A DNA stretch of 64,000 nucleotides, from assembly GCA_964427005.1 (NCBI GenBank), contig CAYRTL010000006.1:1-64000 (forward strand), written 5' to 3'. A model generated the notes under the pieces. The model made no database searches. It worked only from the letters and a program-made list of their open reading frames with translations, and was not told where the DNA came from. The DNA comes from JAMXLO01 sp964427005. GTDB lineage: Bacteria; Pseudomonadota; Alphaproteobacteria; Acetobacterales; Acetobacteraceae. Of this stretch, positions 16,585 to 25,367 are shown one piece after another. Both the position numbers and the translations under genes were made by a program. Every line of letters begins with the position of its first letter. Within the stretch, counting starts at the first letter, position 1.

Positions 16585-17385
16585 ATGATCCCCCCGATCC
16601 TGCTTGTCGGATGCGGCCGGATGGGCAGCGCCATGCTGTCCGGCTGGCGCGAGCAGGGCTTGGAGCCATCGGTCGCGGTCGATCCCGCGCCCGCCGCCTC
16701 CAGCTGGTCCGGACCTGACCTGACAGTGGTGCCGGATATTGGCGCGCTAGCGCAAAGCTTTGCCCCAGCCGCAGTGGTATTTGCGGTCAAGCCGCAGAAT
16801 GCGGCGGAGACCTTGCCGCTGTATCGGCGCTTTGCCGGCAAGTCCGTGTTCCTGTCGATCATGGCGGGCCGGACGATTGGCGGCATGCGGACACTGCTCG
16901 GCGACGGAGCAGCGATCGTGCGGGCCATGCCGAACACGCCAGCGGCGGTGCGGGAGGGCGTGACCGTGGCTTGTCCGGGCCTGGGCGTAGATACCGCGCA
17001 GCGCGCACTATGTGAGCGGCTGCTGCGGGCTATCGGCTTGGTGGCTTGGGTGGAGGACGAAGCCTTGCTCGACCCGGTTACCGCGGTATCAGGGAGCGGA
17101 CCGGCCTACGTCTTCCTGCTGGCCGAACTGATGGAAAAGGCTGCGCTGGAGCAGGGCATTCCACCCGATCTGGCGCGGCTGCTGGCGCGGCAAACAGTGG
17201 CCGGTTCGGGAGCACTGCTGGCGGCAAGTTCCGAAGACGCGGCGGCATTGCGCATTGCGGTCACCAGCCCCGGTGGCACCACCGAGCGAGCCCTTGCCGT
17301 GCTGATGGCGCCGGAAGCCTGGCCCGCGGCGTTGAGCCGTGCCATCGCAGACGCAACGAAGCGGTCACGCGAACTGGCGGGGTAG
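16585..17385 (+). CDS. proC: Pyrroline-5-carboxylate reductase
   Basis: A 266-residue enzyme for the last step of proline synthesis, reducing pyrroline-5-carboxylate with NADPH. The NAD(P) motif VGCGRMGSAM is at residues 8-17, the substrate region VRAMPNTPAAVREG near 112-125, and the signature GSGPAYVFLLAELMEKAALEQG near 171-192 (cited by position). SPGGTTERAL near 230-239 is also conserved. ATG at 16585 is four bases after the ybjN-like stop; the longer upstream frame is only a shadow of that gene. It converges with the disrupted minus-strand gene at 17472. Confidence 0.95.
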   Translation: MIPPILLVGCGRMGSAMLSGWREQGLEPSVAVDPAPAASSWSGPDLTVVPDIGALAQSFAPAAVVFAVKPQNAAETLPLYRRFAGKSVFLSIMAGRTIGGMRTLLGDGAAIVRAMPNTPAAVREGVTVACPGLGVDTAQRALCERLLRAIGLVAWVEDEALLDPVTAVSGSGPAYVFLLAELMEKAALEQGIPPDLARLLARQTVAGSGALLAASSEDAAALRIAVTSPGGTTERALAVLMAPEAWPAALSRAIADATKRSRELAG

Positions 17386-17471
17386 CGAGCTTCGGCCTGC
17401 TCGATATCAGCCATCACATGACAGCAATGAATCTTTCGCCTGCGGAAGTATCAGCGAGAGACCATACCTCT

Positions 17472-17868
17472 CTATCCAATGCCATCGCGGTCACTGCGTG
17501 ATGCGACCAGTTTGTTCTCGCATAGGTCGAACGCAAAATACGCTCGCCGTAACAGAGCAGACGCCCTTTCATAATCGCCGCTTCGAAAGGCTTGGTCCGC
17601 CTCTCGCACGTACTGACCCGGGTTGATGTCGCAAAACGACCCAGTGTCCGCATGTATCCCGATCGGCCTGAAAGCGGTTGGGACAAACGCGAATGAAAGG
17701 CCCTGGGTCACCGCGCTTCGCCTGGTCATTCTGCGCATAGCGGAACTTTGCCTCGATACAGGCGCCCACGGCGCCTCCTTGCCAACCGTAGGTAAATCCC
17801 AGAGAGTGAATCGGCTTGGTCGGAACTGTTTCTCGGCCACTGAGCAGTAAGATCGCGAGATGAAAGAA
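17472..17868 (-). pseudogene. Probable frameshifted gene of unknown function
   Basis: The 474-base gap between proC and the AraC gene holds two overlapping minus-strand frames that look like one broken gene. From about 17868 to 17660, one frame reads a protein-like stretch (LAILLLSG, a hydrophobic start, then FTYGWQGGAVGACIEAKFRY and RGDPGPFIRVCPNRF). It then loses sense. From about 17660 to 17472, the next frame continues with FCDINPGQYVREADQAFRSG and YERASALLRRAYFAFDL, which resembles a helical-repeat segment. Neither frame has a good start for the whole, and an in-frame TAG precedes the hydrophobic stretch. Third-position GC (about 65% by hand count) is low for this window. A real mutation and a sequencing error are both possible. 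Function not recognised. Confidence 0.4.
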
Positions 17869-18831
17869 CTATTCTCAACAGCATCTGTGCATCCGCGTGA
17901 TCGGTTCGACTATTGGCACAGCATCGCCTGCGCCACTATTGTGAAGCATAGCTCCGTTCCAGCGGACAGGCTGAGCTTCCAGGCAAATATCCGGATTGGA
18001 TCACTGGCCGGTATTCGGTTGATAGACTTCAATGCGTCGCCGATGTCTGTCGCGCATGAGGTGCGACACATTGCCACTACGGATCCCGACGACCTTTTTG
18101 TTTGCCGTCAATTTGCCGGACGAATGGCACTGGAGCAGAACACGCGCGAAGTGCAACTGGAGCGAGGCGACATCACAGTCATCGATCCGAGATTGCCTTA
18201 CACCGGCAGATTTGCGGCATCGTGCAGAGTACTTGTTCTCAAGGTGCCACGTCGCTTGCTCGAAGCGCGGATTAGCCCCATGTCGGGAATGATTGGCCGC
18301 CTGATCAGGCCACTGGAGGCCGAGCACAGGCTGACCTCCGCCTTCCTCGCGATGCTTACCCATCACCTGGATCAGCTCAGCCCAACATCCCAGGACGCCG
18401 TCCAGAACCAGGTGCTTGATCTGCTCGCCGTCTCGCTCTTGTCAGCGACCGGAAGCGAAAAGTCCTGCCTCTCTTCAGCCCGTGCGTTGGTCAGCATGCG
18501 GATTCGCGCTGCTGTGGAGGCCCGGCTCGCGGATCCTGCGCTGGATTCAGCCAGCGTTGCCTGTGCTGCCGGCGTGAGTACACGTTACGCCAATGCCGTG
18601 CTCGCCGAGGAAGGAACGTCCATCGCTCGCCTGATCCAGGAGCGGCGGCTGGCACGTTGCCGCGCGGTTTTCGAGTCGCAGGCGCATCGGAAGGTCAGTG
18701 AGGTCGCATACAGCTGGGGCTTTACGGACATGACCCACTTCGGTCGCAAGTTCAGGGAGGTCTATGGCGTCCTACCGACAGCATATCGAAAGCAAGCGAT
18801 AGCCGAACGTCGGCGCCAAACCGCGAGCTAG
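17860..18831 (+). CDS. AraC-family transcriptional regulator
   Basis: A 323-residue regulator with an N-terminal ligand-binding-like region of the FeaR/AraC-binding-like type (about 1-190) and a C-terminal AraC DNA-binding domain (about 215-315). The two helix-turn-helix parts are DSASVACAAGVSTRYANAVL near 234-253 and HRKVSEVAYSWGFTDMTHFG near 278-297, ending in the typical FREVYGVLPTAYR. Base use is less GC-rich than in the neighbours, which suggests acquisition. Its start overlaps the upstream end of the broken minus-strand gene, so that gene could once have been its divergent target. The effector is unknown. Confidence 0.88.
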   Translation: MKELFSTASVHPRDRFDYWHSIACATIVKHSSVPADRLSFQANIRIGSLAGIRLIDFNASPMSVAHEVRHIATTDPDDLFVCRQFAGRMALEQNTREVQLERGDITVIDPRLPYTGRFAASCRVLVLKVPRRLLEARISPMSGMIGRLIRPLEAEHRLTSAFLAMLTHHLDQLSPTSQDAVQNQVLDLLAVSLLSATGSEKSCLSSARALVSMRIRAAVEARLADPALDSASVACAAGVSTRYANAVLAEEGTSIARLIQERRLARCRAVFESQAHRKVSEVAYSWGFTDMTHFGRKFREVYGVLPTAYRKQAIAERRRQTAS

Positions 18832-18985
18832 CGGGCTCTTCACACTTACGTGTCGTAAATGGCGGAACCACCCAACGGGCGCCAATCAATCAGCAGTTCA
18901 ACTGATTAGCAGACACAACGACGAACCACACGTCGCCGGCGCCGTTGTACGCCGGATCACAGCAGTCAGCGGCGAGGTCATCGGA

Positions 18986-21133
18986 ATGGCAGATGCCACT
19001 GCACAGACCAGCCCGTTCTACGTACATGCCTCGTCTGTCACCGCATTGGCGCGGCCGCTGGTCCTGAAATCCGGCGACTCCTTTCTGGTTGGCGACCAGT
19101 ACGGTGACTGCGGTGAGCGGGGCGAGTGTGCGGAAGGGCTCTATCACCAGGATACGCGCTACCTGTCGCGCCTTGTCTTCAGGCTGAACGGAGCGAGGCC
19201 GCTGCTTCTCGGTGCGAGTGTCAACCGGGCTGGCGATACATTCCGAGCAGTGTTGACGAATGTCGAGCAGTCGCCCGACGAAACGCGCGCGGCTATCGAG
19301 CGCGACTGCCTGCACATCCTCCGGACTAACCAGCTCCGTAACAGAACGCTCGTGTCCACCATCTCCATGCGAAGTTTCGCCCGCGAGCCGATGACCCTGG
19401 AGCTGATGACCGAGTACGACGCGGATTTTGCCGATATCTTCGAGGTTCGTGGTGTAAGAAGAAGGCGACGTGGTGAAGTGTTCGATCAGGACGCCGACTT
19501 CCACGGGGCCACGATTTCCTATCGTGGGCTGGATGGGACCGACCGTCACTGCCGGATCGAGTTCAGCAGTGCTGCGAATGACGTGCTTGGGCGACAGGCG
19601 CTGCATCGCTTCGTGCTTCAGCCAGGCGGAGCGGCCAGCCTTACCGTGATAATCACCTGCCGAACGTCGGGACGCCAAGTGGCGGATGCCTGCGAGCCGG
19701 ACCAACTGACTGCCTCCGCGATTGCGCCCGAACTGGTGACATCCAAGGAGCTTCTGAATGACTGGGTCGAGCGCTCGCAGGCCGATCTGGGTATGCTGGA
19801 GACCTGCACGTCGTATGGCGCATATCCCTATGCCGGCATACCGTGGTTCAGCGCACCCTTCGGCCGCGACGGCATCATAACCGCTTTGCAATGCCTGTGG
19901 TTGCGGCCTGATCTGGCGCGCGGCGTGCTTGCGTTCCTTGCTGCCACACAGGCCACCGAGTTCGATCCCTCCCTCGACGCCGAACCAGGGAAAATTCTCC
20001 ACGAGGCGCGCAACGGCGAGATGGCGGTGCTCCGGGAAGTACCGTTTCATCGGTATTACGGCAGCGTTGATGCGACACCATTGTTCGTCATGCTGGCCGC
20101 GGCCTACTGGGACCGCACCGGCGAACTTGCATTCACACGATCGCTTTGGCCGCACGTCCGAGCGGCACTGGCCTGGATGCGAGAGCATGGCGACCGGGAC
20201 AGCGATGGGTTTATCGAGTATGCGCGCCACACCGAAGCTGGGCTGCTCAACCAAGGATGGAAGGATTCGGCCGACTCGATCTTCCACTCAGACGGCAGGC
20301 TTGCCGAACCACCGATAGCGCTGGTCGAAGTTCAGGCCTACGCCTACGCCGCGTGGCGTGGCGGCGCCCGCCTGGCGGGCTTGCTTGGTTTGATCGATGA
20401 GCAGACAACGTGCACCGATCATGCGGAGTCGCTGCGAGAGCGATTCGAGGAGACATTCTGGTGCGAGGATCTGGGGACCTATGCACTGGCACTCGACGGG
20501 GCGAAACAGCCATGCCGCGTGCGGTCCTCGAACGCCGGGCATGTGCTGTTTGCCGGCATGGCGTCTGACCAGCGCGCGCGGCAGGTCGCGGCGACGCTGA
20601 TGTCGCCAAGCGGATTTTCCGGTTGGGGCATCAGGACAATTGCCGAAGGCGAGGCTCGCTATAATCCGATGTCTTACCACAACGGCTCTGTATGGCCGCA
20701 TGATAACGGCCTGATCGCCATCGGCTTCGCGCGCTACGGCCTGCGCGACGCATTGCTGACCGTCTTCGAGGGTTTGTTTGCGGCCTCCCGATGCATGGAC
20801 CTCCATCGTCTTCCGGAACTGTTCTGTGGCTTCTCACGCGCGGCGGGAGAAGTGCCCACGCGTTATCCTGTTGCATGCAGTCCGCAAGCCTGGGCAGCGG
20901 CTACCGCCTTTGGCCTGCTAGAGTCGCTGCTAGGGATTTCGTTCGAGGCAGATGCGCAGCGTGTACTGATCGACCGGCCGCTACTGCCGGACTATGTCAG
21001 TGAGATGCGGATCGCGCGCCTTCCTGTCGGCGAAAGCTCTGTGGATCTCCTGCTTCGCCGCCACTTGCGCGATGTGGCGGTCAACGTGGTCGGCAAAACG
21101 GGCAACGGCGAACTGGTGCTGAAGAGCGCTTAG
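18986..21133 (+). CDS. Amylo-alpha-1,6-glucosidase / glycogen debranching-type glycoside hydrolase
   Basis: A 715-residue protein. The N-terminal beta-rich domain (about 25-225, GDE N-terminal type: SFLVGDQYGDCG, EGLYHQDTRYLSRL) precedes an (alpha/alpha)6-barrel (about 260-650). Barrel motifs are GIPWFSAPFGRDGIITAL near 286, NQGWKDSADSIFHSDG near 416, and YHNGSVWPHDNGLIAIGFARYG near 563-584. No signal peptide is seen, so it is cytosolic. It probably hydrolyses alpha-1,6 branches or related oligosaccharides during glycogen or trehalose turnover. The 154-base upstream region holds the palindromes TTACG-TGT-CGTAA near 18846 and AATCAG-N8-CTGATT near 18887, which may be operator sites. It converges with a small lipoprotein gene. 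Confidence 0.9.
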   Translation: MADATAQTSPFYVHASSVTALARPLVLKSGDSFLVGDQYGDCGERGECAEGLYHQDTRYLSRLVFRLNGARPLLLGASVNRAGDTFRAVLTNVEQSPDETRAAIERDCLHILRTNQLRNRTLVSTISMRSFAREPMTLELMTEYDADFADIFEVRGVRRRRRGEVFDQDADFHGATISYRGLDGTDRHCRIEFSSAANDVLGRQALHRFVLQPGGAASLTVIITCRTSGRQVADACEPDQLTASAIAPELVTSKELLNDWVERSQADLGMLETCTSYGAYPYAGIPWFSAPFGRDGIITALQCLWLRPDLARGVLAFLAATQATEFDPSLDAEPGKILHEARNGEMAVLREVPFHRYYGSVDATPLFVMLAAAYWDRTGELAFTRSLWPHVRAALAWMREHGDRDSDGFIEYARHTEAGLLNQGWKDSADSIFHSDGRLAEPPIALVEVQAYAYAAWRGGARLAGLLGLIDEQTTCTDHAESLRERFEETFWCEDLGTYALALDGAKQPCRVRSSNAGHVLFAGMASDQRARQVAATLMSPSGFSGWGIRTIAEGEARYNPMSYHNGSVWPHDNGLIAIGFARYGLRDALLTVFEGLFAASRCMDLHRLPELFCGFSRAAGEVPTRYPVACSPQAWAAATAFGLLESLLGISFEADAQRVLIDRPLLPDYVSEMRIARLPVGESSVDLLLRRHLRDVAVNVVGKTGNGELVLKSA

Positions 21134-21185
21134 CGGCGGCGGCGAAGGCGGCTTGTACCGCCTCACGCCACTCGGGCCGTCTCCA

Positions 21186-21329
21186 TTACGGATTACGGAT
21201 GACAGTCGCAGTATCGGAAGGCGCTGGCGTCACTACAGTGGTGCTGCTGCGGGGGGCAGGTGTTGTCTCCGCGTGTATGCACCCGGCGAGGGTTACCACA
21301 GTGACGGCAAGCAGCAGAATAGAGCGCAT
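21186..21329 (-). CDS. Very small predicted lipoprotein (47 aa)
   Basis: A 47-residue protein consisting of a lipoprotein signal (MRSILLLAVTVVTLAGC, acylated Cys at 17) and a 30-residue Thr/Pro/Ser-rich tail (HAETTPAPRSSTTVVTPAPS). ATG at 21329 is preferred over an earlier in-frame codon because GGAG lies just upstream and the signal peptide then begins at residue 1. This resembles entericidin-like or other small envelope lipoproteins, but no specific match is claimed. It lies 111 bases downstream of the small membrane protein gene on the same strand and may share its stress promoter. Confidence 0.65.
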   Translation of the reverse strand: MRSILLLAVTVVTLAGCIHAETTPAPRSSTTVVTPAPSDTATVIRNP

Positions 21330-21440
21330 CCGGAGTCTCCACTTGTGAATGACAACCGGAAAGCGAGGCGACGTTAGGTGAGTTCCAGGCCAGTGGAGCA
21401 CGGTTCAGTGATTGTGCTCAGGACGAGCCGTGCTTGTGCT

Positions 21441-21611
21441 TTAAGGCACGTAGGGTCCGTAATGCACACACAGCCAGCCCAGGCCGCCAAGCAGGGTGCC
21501 ACACACCGCGAGTGCGATAAACCAGCGTTGCCTATCCAAGAAGCGGAAGACGGTGACCAGGCCCAGGCATAGGAAGAAGACAAGCGGTAGCGCGATACTG
21601 TTATCGCTCAT
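21441..21611 (-). CDS. Small two-helix membrane protein (56 aa)
   Basis: A 56-residue protein with two predicted membrane helices: IALPLVFFLCLGLVTVF (about 6-22) and WFIALAVCGTLLGGLGWL (about 31-48), joined by a short basic loop FLDRQR. The start is ATG at 21611; an upstream in-frame codon at 21662 would lie inside the promoter. A near-ideal EcfG-type promoter on this strand (21644-21668) predicts a transcript beginning about 25 bases before the ATG, which supports both the ORF and stress induction. Function unknown. Confidence 0.65.
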   Translation of the reverse strand: MSDNSIALPLVFFLCLGLVTVFRFLDRQRWFIALAVCGTLLGGLGWLCVHYGPYVP

Positions 21612-21643
21612 TCGAAGTTCCCCATTCCCCGTATTCAGCCGTA

Positions 21644-21668
21644 AACGGTGGCTCGGGGACAAGGTTCC
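21644..21668 (-). promoter_or_regulatory. EcfG (general stress sigma factor)-type promoter
   Basis: Read on the minus strand this is GGAAC (21668-21664), 16 bases, then CGTT (21647-21644), an exact fit to the alphaproteobacterial EcfG consensus GGAAC-N16/17-CGTT. The expected transcription start (about 21637) is roughly 25 bases before the ATG of the 56-residue membrane protein. The PhyR-NepR-EcfG system itself is not in the window. Confidence 0.6.
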
Positions 21669-21761
21669 CTACTGCCGACATTTGGGTGCTCCGTGCCAAT
21701 GGCTGCATCAGAGCGCTTCCTGTCGTAAGATGTGCGCCCGAAACCTTACCCAGGAGCACCA

Positions 21762-23270
21762 ATGCGCCTGCTGCTTGCCACCATGTCGCACGAGACCAAC
21801 ACGTTCTCGCCCGTGCCGACCAAGCTGGACCGGTTCTGTCGTGACGGTACGGCGCTGCTGAGTGGCCAGGCGGCCATGGACTTTTACCGGGGCACCGGCA
21901 CCTGCATGGGCGGCTACCTCGCTGTAGCCGAACAGATCGGAGCGGACGTCGTCGTGCCGGTGTGTGCGAGTGCCCCACCCAGCGGGCCGGTCGATAGCGA
22001 TGCTTACGAAACGATCTGCCGCAGGATCACGGATGAAGTGGCAAAGGGCGGCTTCGATGCACTCTGGCTCGACCTGCATGGTGCGATGGTGACTGAGCGG
22101 TTCGACGATGGCGAGGGAGAACTGCTGCGCCGGATTAGGAGCATCGATCCGAAGACGCCGCTCTGCGTGGCCTACGACATGCACGCCAACGTTTTTGATG
22201 CGATGGTCAGCAATGCGCAAGTTGTGACCGGGTACCAGACCTACCCACATATCGACCAGAAGCAGACCGCTGAACGCGCCGCGCGTGCACTGCTGCGGGT
22301 CATGGGCGGCGAGGTAAAGCCAACGGCTGCATGGGGTTCCGCGCCGATGCTGCCGCACGTAATGGCGCAAGGCACGCATCGAGCGCCCAACAAGGATTTG
22401 CAGGCCATGTGCGCGGCATGGGAGGCAAGTGGACGGGCCGTCGCTGCCAATTTGTTCGTTGGTTTCCCGCACGCCGATATTCAGATGGCCGGGCTTTCCG
22501 CTGTCGTCGTGACCAACAGCGATCCGGCCGATGCGCAGGCCATGGTTGATGAATTGCTCAGCGCAGCATGGAACGCGAGGCGCGAATTCATGTTCGATAT
22601 CGAACCGCTGGAAGCATCCGTGCGTCGCGCCAAGGCGTTGGGCGCGCCAGGGCAGCTGCCCGTTGTGCTGCTCGATCACTACGACAATTGCGCAAGCGGC
22701 GGCACCATGGACACCACCGACACCTTGCGCGAGATCATCCGCCAGGATCTCGATGATGTCGTGTTCTTCGGCATCTATGATCCCGACGCGGTGCGTCAGG
22801 CGGTTGAGGCTGGAGTCGGCGCGACGGTCACGCTGTCGATCGGGGCGAAGCTGCCGATGCCGCAATTGCCGGTCTCGAGCGCACCGCTGACCGTCACCGG
22901 GGTGGTGCAGACGATCTCATCGGGCAGTTTCCGATTAAGGGGCGGCCTCACGCCGGGCCTTCAGGTGTTCATGGGACGGACCGTCGTGCTGGACACGGGA
23001 AGGGTGCAAATCATCCTGCTCAGCCGCCATATCGAGCCGACGGCGCAGGAGATGCTGCAGGCGCTGGGAATTGATCCTGCCCGCAAGAAATACGTTGCGA
23101 TCAAGAGCCGGGTGCACTGGCGAGCCGACCTCGGCAAGGTCGCGCGTGAAATCGTGGAATGCGCCGGTGTCGGCGTATGTACGTCGGATTATGGTCAATT
23201 GACATTTCGAAAGGTGCGCCGGCCAGTGTTTCCATTGGATCCTGATTTGCAATGGAATCGGCCCGCGTAA
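21762..23270 (+). CDS. M81-family metallopeptidase (MlrC-like)
   Basis: A 502-residue protein of the MlrC family, named after the last peptidase of microcystin degradation in Sphingomonas. Family landmarks: SHETNTFSP at residues 9-17, WLDLHGAMVTE near 107, YDMHANVFDAM near 142 (metal-ligand candidates His/Asp), and LLDHYDNCASGGTMDTTD near 302-319 in the C-terminal half. ATG at 21762 has CAGGAG six bases upstream; the earlier codon at 21732 has none. No signal peptide is seen. Most members in soil bacteria have unknown natural substrates, probably small or modified peptides. It starts a plus-strand group with a flavin oxidoreductase and a hydratase. Confidence 0.9.
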   Translation: MRLLLATMSHETNTFSPVPTKLDRFCRDGTALLSGQAAMDFYRGTGTCMGGYLAVAEQIGADVVVPVCASAPPSGPVDSDAYETICRRITDEVAKGGFDALWLDLHGAMVTERFDDGEGELLRRIRSIDPKTPLCVAYDMHANVFDAMVSNAQVVTGYQTYPHIDQKQTAERAARALLRVMGGEVKPTAAWGSAPMLPHVMAQGTHRAPNKDLQAMCAAWEASGRAVAANLFVGFPHADIQMAGLSAVVVTNSDPADAQAMVDELLSAAWNARREFMFDIEPLEASVRRAKALGAPGQLPVVLLDHYDNCASGGTMDTTDTLREIIRQDLDDVVFFGIYDPDAVRQAVEAGVGATVTLSIGAKLPMPQLPVSSAPLTVTGVVQTISSGSFRLRGGLTPGLQVFMGRTVVLDTGRVQIILLSRHIEPTAQEMLQALGIDPARKKYVAIKSRVHWRADLGKVAREIVECAGVGVCTSDYGQLTFRKVRRPVFPLDPDLQWNRPA

Positions 23271-23280
23271 GTAACTCAGG

Positions 23281-24270
23281 ATGGTTCCGCTTTCTGTTCT
23301 CGATCTTGCACCTATTCCCGAAGGCAGTGACGCGGGTCAGGCGCTGCGCAATTCGCTTGATCTCGCCCGGCATGTCGAGGCGCTTGGCTATCGCCGGTAC
23401 TGGATGGCCGAACATCACAACCTGCCAGGCATTGCCAGCGCCGCAACCGCGGTGGCATTGGCGCATATCGGCGCTGGTACGAACAGTATCCGCATCGGCG
23501 CCGGTGGCGTCATGCTGCCGAACCACGCCCCGCTGCTGATTGCCGAGCAGTTCGGCACGCTGGCATCGCTGCATCCTGGGCGCGTCGATCTGGGACTGGG
23601 GCGAGCACCTGGATCGGATCAGATCACTGCGCGGGCAATGCGGCGGACCTTGCACAGCACTGGCGACGAATTTCCCCAGGATGTGGTCGAGCTCATGAGC
23701 TACTTCCAGCCGGCCGAACCGGGGCAGGCGGTGCAAGCCGTTCCCGGCGCCGGTTTGGATGTACCGATATGGATCCTGGGTTCCAGTACCTTCGGGGCAC
23801 AGCTTGCCGCGATCCTGGGTCTGCCGTTTGCCTTCGCGTCGCACTTCGCGCCGGCCATGATGATGGAGGCGATCGCGATCTATCGGCAGCGGTTCCGGCC
23901 GTCGAAACAGCTCGCCGCCCCCTATGTCATGCTTGGTGTCAACGTGATCGCCGCCGAGACGGACGCGGAGGCGCACTTCCTGTTCTCGTCACTGCAACAG
24001 TCGTTTCTGAATATCCGGCGCGGCATGCCGGGCAAGCTGCCGCCGCCCGTTCCGGATTTCGACGCGCAGCTCGACCCCTATGCACGGGCAATACTGGACG
24101 ATGCGCTGTCATGCGCTGTCGTCGGTGGACCAGAGGCGGTTGGCAAGGGTCTGGATGCGTTCATCCAGCGCACCGGTTGTGATGAGCTGATGGTGACCGC
24201 GAATATTTTCGACCATGAGAAGCGAAAGCGATCCTTCGCGATCGTGGCCGACGTGGCTATCCGAAGGTAA
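23281..24270 (+). CDS. Luciferase-like flavin oxidoreductase (MsnO8-type LLM family)
   Basis: A 329-residue TIM-barrel flavoprotein. The segment RRYWMAEHHNLPGIASAATAV near residues 38-58, GAGGVMLPNHAPLLIAEQFGTL near 76-97, and GRVDLGLGRAPGSDQ near 103-117 are the hallmarks of the subgroup often annotated as MsnO8 LLM oxidoreductases. It likely uses FMNH2 (or F420H2) in the cytosol; the substrate is unknown. It starts 10 bases after the MlrC gene with only a weak CAGG site, so coupling to MlrC translation is likely. The C-terminus contains RTGCDELMVTANIFDHEKRKRS, typical of the family. Confidence 0.88.
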   Translation: MVPLSVLDLAPIPEGSDAGQALRNSLDLARHVEALGYRRYWMAEHHNLPGIASAATAVALAHIGAGTNSIRIGAGGVMLPNHAPLLIAEQFGTLASLHPGRVDLGLGRAPGSDQITARAMRRTLHSTGDEFPQDVVELMSYFQPAEPGQAVQAVPGAGLDVPIWILGSSTFGAQLAAILGLPFAFASHFAPAMMMEAIAIYRQRFRPSKQLAAPYVMLGVNVIAAETDAEAHFLFSSLQQSFLNIRRGMPGKLPPPVPDFDAQLDPYARAILDDALSCAVVGGPEAVGKGLDAFIQRTGCDELMVTANIFDHEKRKRSFAIVADVAIRR

Positions 24271-24335
24271 CGCCCTCACGCTTCGCAGTCCGCCCCTGGT
24301 CATCTACAGTCGGAGCACTGACCGGGGGAGCAACC

Positions 24336-25367
24336 ATGATCATCGACTGTCACGGCCACTATACCACGTCACCCCGCCAGCACGAGGCGTGGCGGACCGA
24401 ACAGATCGCCGCCCATGCGGAGGGGAGGGCCGCACCGACTCGCCCTGTGATCACCGATGACGAGATCCGCGCAAGCATCGTCAATGGTCAGTTGAAGCTG
24501 CAGCAGGAACGCGGCACCGACCTCACGATCTTCTCTCCTCGCGCGGCCGGCATGGGCCACCATCTTGGCGATGCCCGCACCAGCGAGGCGTGGGCCAGCG
24601 CCTGCAACGAGCTCATCCACCGCGTCTGCACGCTGTTTCCGCGCAACTTTGTCGGCGTCTGCATGCTGCCACAAAGCGCCGGTGTCTCGCCGCGCAACTG
24701 CATCGCGGAGCTGGAGCGCTGCGTGCTGGAGTACGGCTTTGTTGGCTGCAATCTGAATCCTGATCCTTCGGGTGGATACTGGAAGGATCCGCCACTTGGC
24801 GACCGCTACTGGTACCCGTTGTACGAGAAGATGGTGGAACTCGACGTTCCGGCGATGATCCACGTCAGCGCGGCGTGCAATCCCGCGTTCCATACGACTG
24901 GTTCGCATTATCTGAACGGCGATACCGCTGCCTTTATGCAGTGCCTGACCTCGGACCTGTTCAAGAACTTTCCAACGCTGAAATTCATCATCCCGCATGG
25001 CGGCGGGGCGGTGCCGTATCATTGGGGACGGTTCCGCGGCCTCGCACAGGACATGAAGCTGCCGCCCCTGACCGAGCATCTGCTGAACAACGTGTTCTTC
25101 GACACTTGTGTCTATCATCTACCCGGGCAGGTGCTGCTGGCGAGTGTCATTCCCGTCGGGAATATCCTGTTTGCATCGGAAATGATCGGGGCCGTACGGG
25201 GCATCGATCCGGACACCGGTCACCATTTCGACGACACCAAGCGCTATATCGAGCAGCTCAAGCTGTCGTCCGAGGATAAAGCAGCGGTTTACGAGGGTAA
25301 CGCGCGCTGGGTCTATGGCCGATTGTCTGCGCAGCTTCAAAAGCAGTTCGCTGCAGCAGGCGGGTAG
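24336..25367 (+). CDS. ligJ: 4-Oxalomesaconate hydratase-like amidohydrolase
   Basis: A 343-residue protein of the amidohydrolase-2 group. The metal-binding HxH is at residues 6-8 (CHGHYTT), with IPHGGGAVPYHWGRFRGLAQ near 221-240, FHTTGSHYLN near 186, and ILFASEMIGAVRGIDP near 272-287. These, and the length, closely follow Sphingobium LigJ, which hydrates 4-oxalomesaconate to 4-carboxy-4-hydroxy-2-oxoadipate in the gallate / protocatechuate 4,5-cleavage pathway. The rest of that pathway (LigAB, LigC, LigI, LigK) is absent here. It follows the flavin oxidoreductase by 65 bases, and its stop codon abuts that of the converging gene. Confidence 0.85.
   Translation: MIIDCHGHYTTSPRQHEAWRTEQIAAHAEGRAAPTRPVITDDEIRASIVNGQLKLQQERGTDLTIFSPRAAGMGHHLGDARTSEAWASACNELIHRVCTLFPRNFVGVCMLPQSAGVSPRNCIAELERCVLEYGFVGCNLNPDPSGGYWKDPPLGDRYWYPLYEKMVELDVPAMIHVSAACNPAFHTTGSHYLNGDTAAFMQCLTSDLFKNFPTLKFIIPHGGGAVPYHWGRFRGLAQDMKLPPLTEHLLNNVFFDTCVYHLPGQVLLASVIPVGNILFASEMIGAVRGIDPDTGHHFDDTKRYIEQLKLSSEDKAAVYEGNARWVYGRLSAQLQKQFAAAGG

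Noticed and set aside
18864..18898. EcfG-type promoter before the debranching gene
   Set aside because: GGAAC at 18864 has its nearest GTT 27 bases on, well outside the 16-17 base spacing.
18890..20287. 465-codon minus-strand open frame
   Set aside because: It lies antisense to the glycogen debranching-type gene, which has clear family motifs. The frame is open because of high GC content and lacks any recognisable domain.
21146..21163. Small hairpin after the debranching gene as a terminator
   Set aside because: The AGGCGG/CCGCCT stem is only 6 bp with no U-run; support is too weak to list.
21708..22865. 385-codon minus-strand open frame
   Set aside because: It is antisense to the MlrC-type gene, which carries its family motifs along the whole length.
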